Part shown: positions 60,501 through 64,000 of the stretch, one piece after another | Position numbering within the stretch: the stretch's first letter is position 1 | Layout: each line of letters starts with the position of its first letter | Program-made: the position numbers and the translations under genes | NCBI RefSeq assembly: GCF_964355755.1 | Contig: NC_092672.1 | Coordinates: 6,076,001-6,140,000 of the forward strand | DNA length: 64,000 nucleotides | Reading direction: 5' to 3' | DNA from: Antedon mediterranea | Lineage: Eukaryota; Echinodermata; Crinoidea; Comatulida; Antedonidae | The notes under the pieces: model-generated | Database searches by the model: none | Told to the model about the DNA's origin: nothing | The model's input: only the letters and a program-made list of their open reading frames with translations

Positions 60501-63346
60501 AAGGGAAATACTTAAATATTTATTGAGTGAAAAAACTTAATATTTAAGGGAAATATTTCACTTAAGTGTGATTGTTATATTATATGGCACAGGTTCCTTT
60601 GTTCAAATCATGATTTATTATTATTATGAAAATAAAAGGTTAAAGGTTGAAGGTTAAAGGTTGAAGGTTAAAAAGGTTGAAGGTTACATATAAAAAAACA
60701 TGCATTTTTAAAATTATTTCTCTTACTTTGATTTTGTATTTTCAAGTTCTTTGGTAACTTTATCCAAATCAACTATTAGCTGAAAAATAAATTGTTTAAC
60801 AAAAATATAAAAAATGAAATCAAGCTGGCACATATTATTTATTGCATCAAATTATAATAATAACCTCCAGCCTGGAGAGGAGATAGGCACCACTTGGAGA
60901 TATGGCATATGCCTGTTTATCATATCATGATGAGTACTACTACTGCTACACCCATACGATACTCTAGGTCATGGGACAACTACAAATAGAATAATACTTG
61001 GGTGATATATACCTTTTCTTTTTCTTCTTTCATTTGCTTATTGAGTCCATCCAGCTCATTTGTCAGGTGATCACGTTCCGTTTCTAATTCTTGAACTTTA
61101 ACCTTTGACTGCCCATCAACTTGTTGAAGCGTTGCCCTGATTAACAATTATTAAAATTGTTTAATACTATTACTATCATACAATACTATCTCTCCACACA
61201 ATAATATCTCCACACAATAATATCTCCATGCATTATACAAAACAGTGCATGTTAACCTGGACAAACATGTCTGGATTCATGGAGGTCAGAATAAATAGTA
61301 TGAATTTGAGACATTTTTATGCATCAGAAAACATGTAGTTTTGGAAGAATTTTTTTCAATCAGGGTAATTTGTACACGTAACTTACAATTTTTCTTTCAG
61401 TTCTGCAACAACTTTCTCACTTTCCTGCGATGTCTTTGTCACTGTTTTCACTTGTTCTTCATAATCTTCTAGTTTCTTTTGCAGTTGTATTTCCCGCTGT
61501 TCCTTCGCCTGTCTGTCAGTGTTACTCTCATTCATTTGTTTCTCAATGTTTTCTTTCTCTTGAGTGATGAGACTTTGGTTTTGTGTAGCTGCTTCTAATG
61601 AAGCCTTCAATGTTTCTGCCTCACTTTTTGCCTAAAAGAAAACAAAATTGCCATAATTATCTAAAAATCATTGTTATAAGTTTTTAGGCTACTTCAATAT
61701 TAAAAGTTCAGCGAATCAAACGTCAATGTTTCATTTTCATGATGCTCCACGCAGCTATACGCATATCCACGTGAAAACAAAAAAATTGATGTTCGATTTT
61801 ATTTGCAGTCGCCGGACCGGAACTGTGCCGGAACAGGTGTGAAAGACCCTTAATATACAATAATTACAATAATATATATGTTTTCATGCACATTATTATT
61901 AAATTAATCATGTGTCCAGATGACATCATTACCACAAACCCTAGCACCTTGTTCATTAGGACACATTAAGCTCTGTCTACACTATCAAATTAGTTTGACA
62001 AAAAAAGTGTAAGGTGCCCAAATATGGTAGTGATATGACATCATCATGTCCATATATGGGCACATTTTCATATACAATTTGATAGTGTAGACAGAGCTTA
62101 AGATGACACAGGCCACTATTGGTCATATCTGTCTAAAGTCTGATTTTCCCACTCCTCTCAAAAACAAGCAATGTGGAACCACGACAATTCTTTACAAACC
62201 CCACCTTGTCAAGGTCAACTTGAACAGTTTTTAACCTGGATATTTCAGATTCATTTGATTCTTTAAGCTTTTGTAGTGATGTAACTTCACCTTCCTTTGT
62301 AGATAATGATGTTTGTAATTTAGTGCTATAAAATAGAATATAAAAACATAATTTTACTAATAATACCAAACACATCTATAAAGTAGAACATTAATAGTGA
62401 TTACTAAGCTATGTCTACACTATCAAACTAGTTTGACAATAAAGTGTGATGTGCCCAAAATGGTATTGATATGCTTAAATATGGTAGTGATATGGCATCA
62501 TCATGTCCATATGGGCACATCACATTTTTTCGTCACATAAATTTGATAGTGTAGACAGAGATTAACATTAAGAAATCAATCAGTGTACTTAGGACTTGAA
62601 AATCTGATCACTTCAATAAAATACTTTTTATGACTTACATTTGTTCTTGTAACTTCTTTGAGTTTTCATTTTCTTGATTTTCATGTTTCTGTTTTTCTTC
62701 CAATTGATTTTCGTATTCCTTAGCTTCTTTGGCTAATTCTTCATTTTCATTTTTCAATGTTGATGTTGTCGTCGCTGCCTCTTCTAACTTAGCTTTTATT
62801 TCACCACTATAAAGTAAACCAAAAAGATTAAAAGAATGTGTTTACACTGATATACTATGAATGAAAATAAAAATGGATCAAAGACCATGTAACACAGTGT
62901 CTGTATACCATGTACCTCCCAACTTAAGGGTCTTTCAAACCTGTTTCGGCATGGCTCTGGCAAATCAGAAGGCAAGTTTTTGTTTCACATGTCTACGCGC
63001 ATATCTATTGGCGCATGAAAACAAAACATTCACATGCAATTTAATTTGCCAGTGCTGGACCGGAACCATGCAGGAACAAGTGCTATGTACTGTTTCATTA
63101 AATTGGTAAACATTCAAAGCTTCACAACAATAGTTCGTCTGTTTAAATTTTATTTTTAGGATCTGTAAAAATACTTACACTTCTTTATTCATTTGAGAAA
63201 GAGCATCTTCTTTGCCTTTAACTTCTTCTTGTTTTTCCTCTATTTGGTTCTTCATTTGTTTTACTTCTTCTCGTAATCCGTTCTCATCTTCCTTCAGGTT
63301 ATCTATCTGTCGTTTGCTTTCCTCTAGTTGGTAATTGGCTTCATCT
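57568..63346 (-). CDS. CLIP1: CAP-Gly domain-containing linker protein 1 (CLIP-170), 3' part
   Basis: Eleven exons with mutually consistent phases encode the last 507 residues; the gene continues past the right edge, where the CAP-Gly domains must lie. Exons: 63179-63346, 62639-62806, 62205-62325, 61387-61631, 61013-61136, 60727-60779, 59624-59741, 59219-59360, 58166-58334, 57702-57871 and 57568-57614. CLIP-170 is a microtubule plus-end tracking protein that links to dynactin. The first nine exons are heptad-rich coiled coil ending with the diagnostic [18 protein letters not shown]. Then come two CCHC zinc knuckles, [15 protein letters not shown] and [14 protein letters not shown], the second split by the last intron. 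The protein ends DDEQTY, in place of the vertebrate DDETF. In-phase exons missed by eye cannot be excluded. Confidence 0.93.
58593..58817 (+). mobile_element. Possible non-LTR retrotransposon 3' remnant
   Basis: A 74-codon open stretch ([20 protein letters not shown] ... VNNTAANL, stop 58815-58817) has the look of the extreme C-terminus of a retrotransposon reverse transcriptase. It is followed by a T-rich region with ATGTGAAGGAATAAA, as in LINE 3' ends. It lies antisense in a CLIP1 intron. Identification is tentative. Confidence 0.35.
59474..59607. mobile_element. MITE, AGCTCTGTCTACACTATC family, right end partly deleted
   Basis: The left end AGCTCTGTCTACACTATC is intact; the right end retains GTCACATAAACTTTGAGCTT but has lost about 12 bp of the terminal repeat. 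It ends only ~16 bp from the splice donor of CLIP1 exon 59624-59741. Confidence 0.75.
60434..60592. mobile_element. MITE, CAGTGGCCATATTNACC family, copy 2
   Basis: CAGTGGCCATATTTACCATT and the internal AAATACTTAAATATTTAT match 37606-37758; the right end is decayed. CLIP1 intron. Confidence 0.65.
60640..60690. repeat. AAGGTTRAAGGTTA short tandem repeat
   Basis: Six to seven copies of a 7-bp AAGGTTR-type unit in a CLIP1 intron. Confidence 0.85.
61700..61850. mobile_element. MITE, GGGTCTTTCACACC family, copy 2
   Basis: The right end GGAACAGGTGTGAAAGACCC is intact and preceded by CGCCGGACCGGAACTGTGCC; the left end is lost. CLIP1 intron. Confidence 0.7.
61969..62098. mobile_element. MITE, AGCTCTGTCTACACTATC family, compact copy (130 bp)
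   Basis: Both ends (AGCTCTGTCTACACTATCAA and ATAGTGTAGACAGAGCT) are intact with TA on both sides. The interior has a single AAATATGGTAGTGATATGAC motif, which is the basic unit amplified in the copy at the right edge. Confidence 0.9.
62407..62562. mobile_element. MITE, AGCTCTGTCTACACTATC family
   Basis: AGCTATGTCTACACTATC and GATAGTGTAGACAGAG ends, with about two copies of the ATGGTAGTGATATG motif inside. CLIP1 intron. Confidence 0.85.
62926..63090. mobile_element. MITE, GGGTCTTTCACACC family, copy 3
   Basis: AAGGGTCTTTCAAACCTGTT at the left and GGACCGGAACCATGCAGGAA at the right correspond to the copies at 56310 and 61700, with more substitutions. Confidence 0.65.
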
Positions 63347-63677
63347 CTGCAAATAAAACAAATGTAATCAAATCAATACATCATATTTGTATTCCTTTAG
63401 ATGCAACAAATCAAGACTATCTAAAGATGTAGAAGGACTTGTATTTTAATCTTCCGTTGTATTTGCCTTATAGGCAGTCATGTATTCATTTCTGAATGTA
63501 GGGTAAAGAGCTGTTGAGCTAATTGCAGTAAGCCTCTGCATAATATAGTAGGATGGCCAGTTCCATTCCACGCCGCTTTATCCTCCCTAGTATTTTTAAC
63601 CTGCTACTCATTTACAGCCGAGTAGACAGGGAGTGGTCGGGAATTGAACCCAGGTCTCTCTGTAACCACTCGGCCTA

Positions 63678-64000
63678 CATTCTGTCAACACTATCAAACT
63701 AGTTTGACAAAAATTGTGTAGTGATATACCTAAATATGGTAGTGATATACCTAAATATGGTAGTGATATACCTAAATATGGTAGTGATATACCTAAATAT
63801 GGTAGTGATATACCTAAATATGGTAGTGATATACCTAAATATGGTAGTGATATACCTAAATATGGTAGTGATATACCTAAATATGGTAGTGATATACCTA
63901 AATATGGTAGTGATATACCTAAATATGGTAGTGATATGACATCACCATTTCCATATAGAGGCACATCACATTTTTGTTGTCACATACAGTTTGATAATGC
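63678..64000. mobile_element. MITE, TCTGTCWACACTATC family, satellite-expanded, cut by window edge
   Basis: The left end TCTGTCAACACTATCAAACT and the right side (CATTTTTGTTGTCACATACAGTTTGATA) belong to the same family as 61969-62098. The interior is expanded to a tandem array (63716-63938). The right terminus lies beyond the window. Confidence 0.8.
63716..63938. repeat. 21-bp tandem array inside a MITE, about 10.5 copies
   Basis: The unit GTAGTGATATACCTAAATATG is repeated almost without variation. The 21-bp period keeps frames open on both strands (YLNMVVI and LPYLGIS repeats), which are not genes. Confidence 0.95.

Noticed and set aside
63608-63964. 118-codon - strand frame (ISLPYLG repeats) and its + strand counterpart
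   Set aside because: Translation of the 21-bp tandem array in a MITE.

Overview
The window looks like nuclear DNA of a marine invertebrate deuterostome, most likely an echinoderm. This is inferred from intron-rich genes whose proteins resemble vertebrate ones, high A+T, CCTAGG/AGGCCTA-rich stretches, and a dense population of short inverted-repeat transposons, tRNA-derived SINEs and minisatellites. There is no prokaryotic, organellar or viral signal. No species is claimed.

Layout. 1-11.6 kb is gene-poor. It holds a perfect 32-bp-arm hairpin, a 3.4-kb foldback element with ~500-bp inverted ends enclosing a 30-bp minisatellite, and a 0.94-kb 20-bp minisatellite. At 11.8-12.8 kb (- strand) lies an intronless 327-codon reading frame resembling the endonuclease/exonuclease/phosphatase (EEP) fold but with altered metal-site residues; its 3' end is tandemly duplicated. 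13-20 kb is a repeat field with a truncated non-LTR retrotransposon and several palindromic elements.

Four recognisable conserved genes fill the rest. HVCN1 (voltage-gated proton channel, - strand) has four coding exons at 20.4-23.1 kb and a phase-compatible candidate first exon at 34.8 kb. The ~11.7-kb first intron contains a ~4-kb tandem duplication, and its two copies record two later insertions as filled/empty site pairs. PRKRIP1 (+ strand, 35.2-40.3 kb) starts about 300 bp from that first exon, so the pair is probably divergently transcribed from one promoter. The catalytic subunit of protein phosphatase 1 (- strand, 45.9-53.6 kb) is complete in seven exons. The 3' half of CLIP1/CLIP-170 (- strand, 57.6 kb to beyond the right edge) supplies coiled coil, two zinc knuckles and a C-terminal aromatic tail.

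The genes do not form a pathway; they are ordinary single-copy eukaryotic genes. The unusual content is in the repeats (dimeric insertion flanked by 13-bp repeats, satellites growing inside MITEs, recurring hairpin families), in the degenerate EEP protein, and in details of the proton channel (long acidic S1-S2 loop, PPSY motif, missing second zinc histidine). All exon borders were read by eye from GT/AG sites, frame and phase; none is supported by transcript data.
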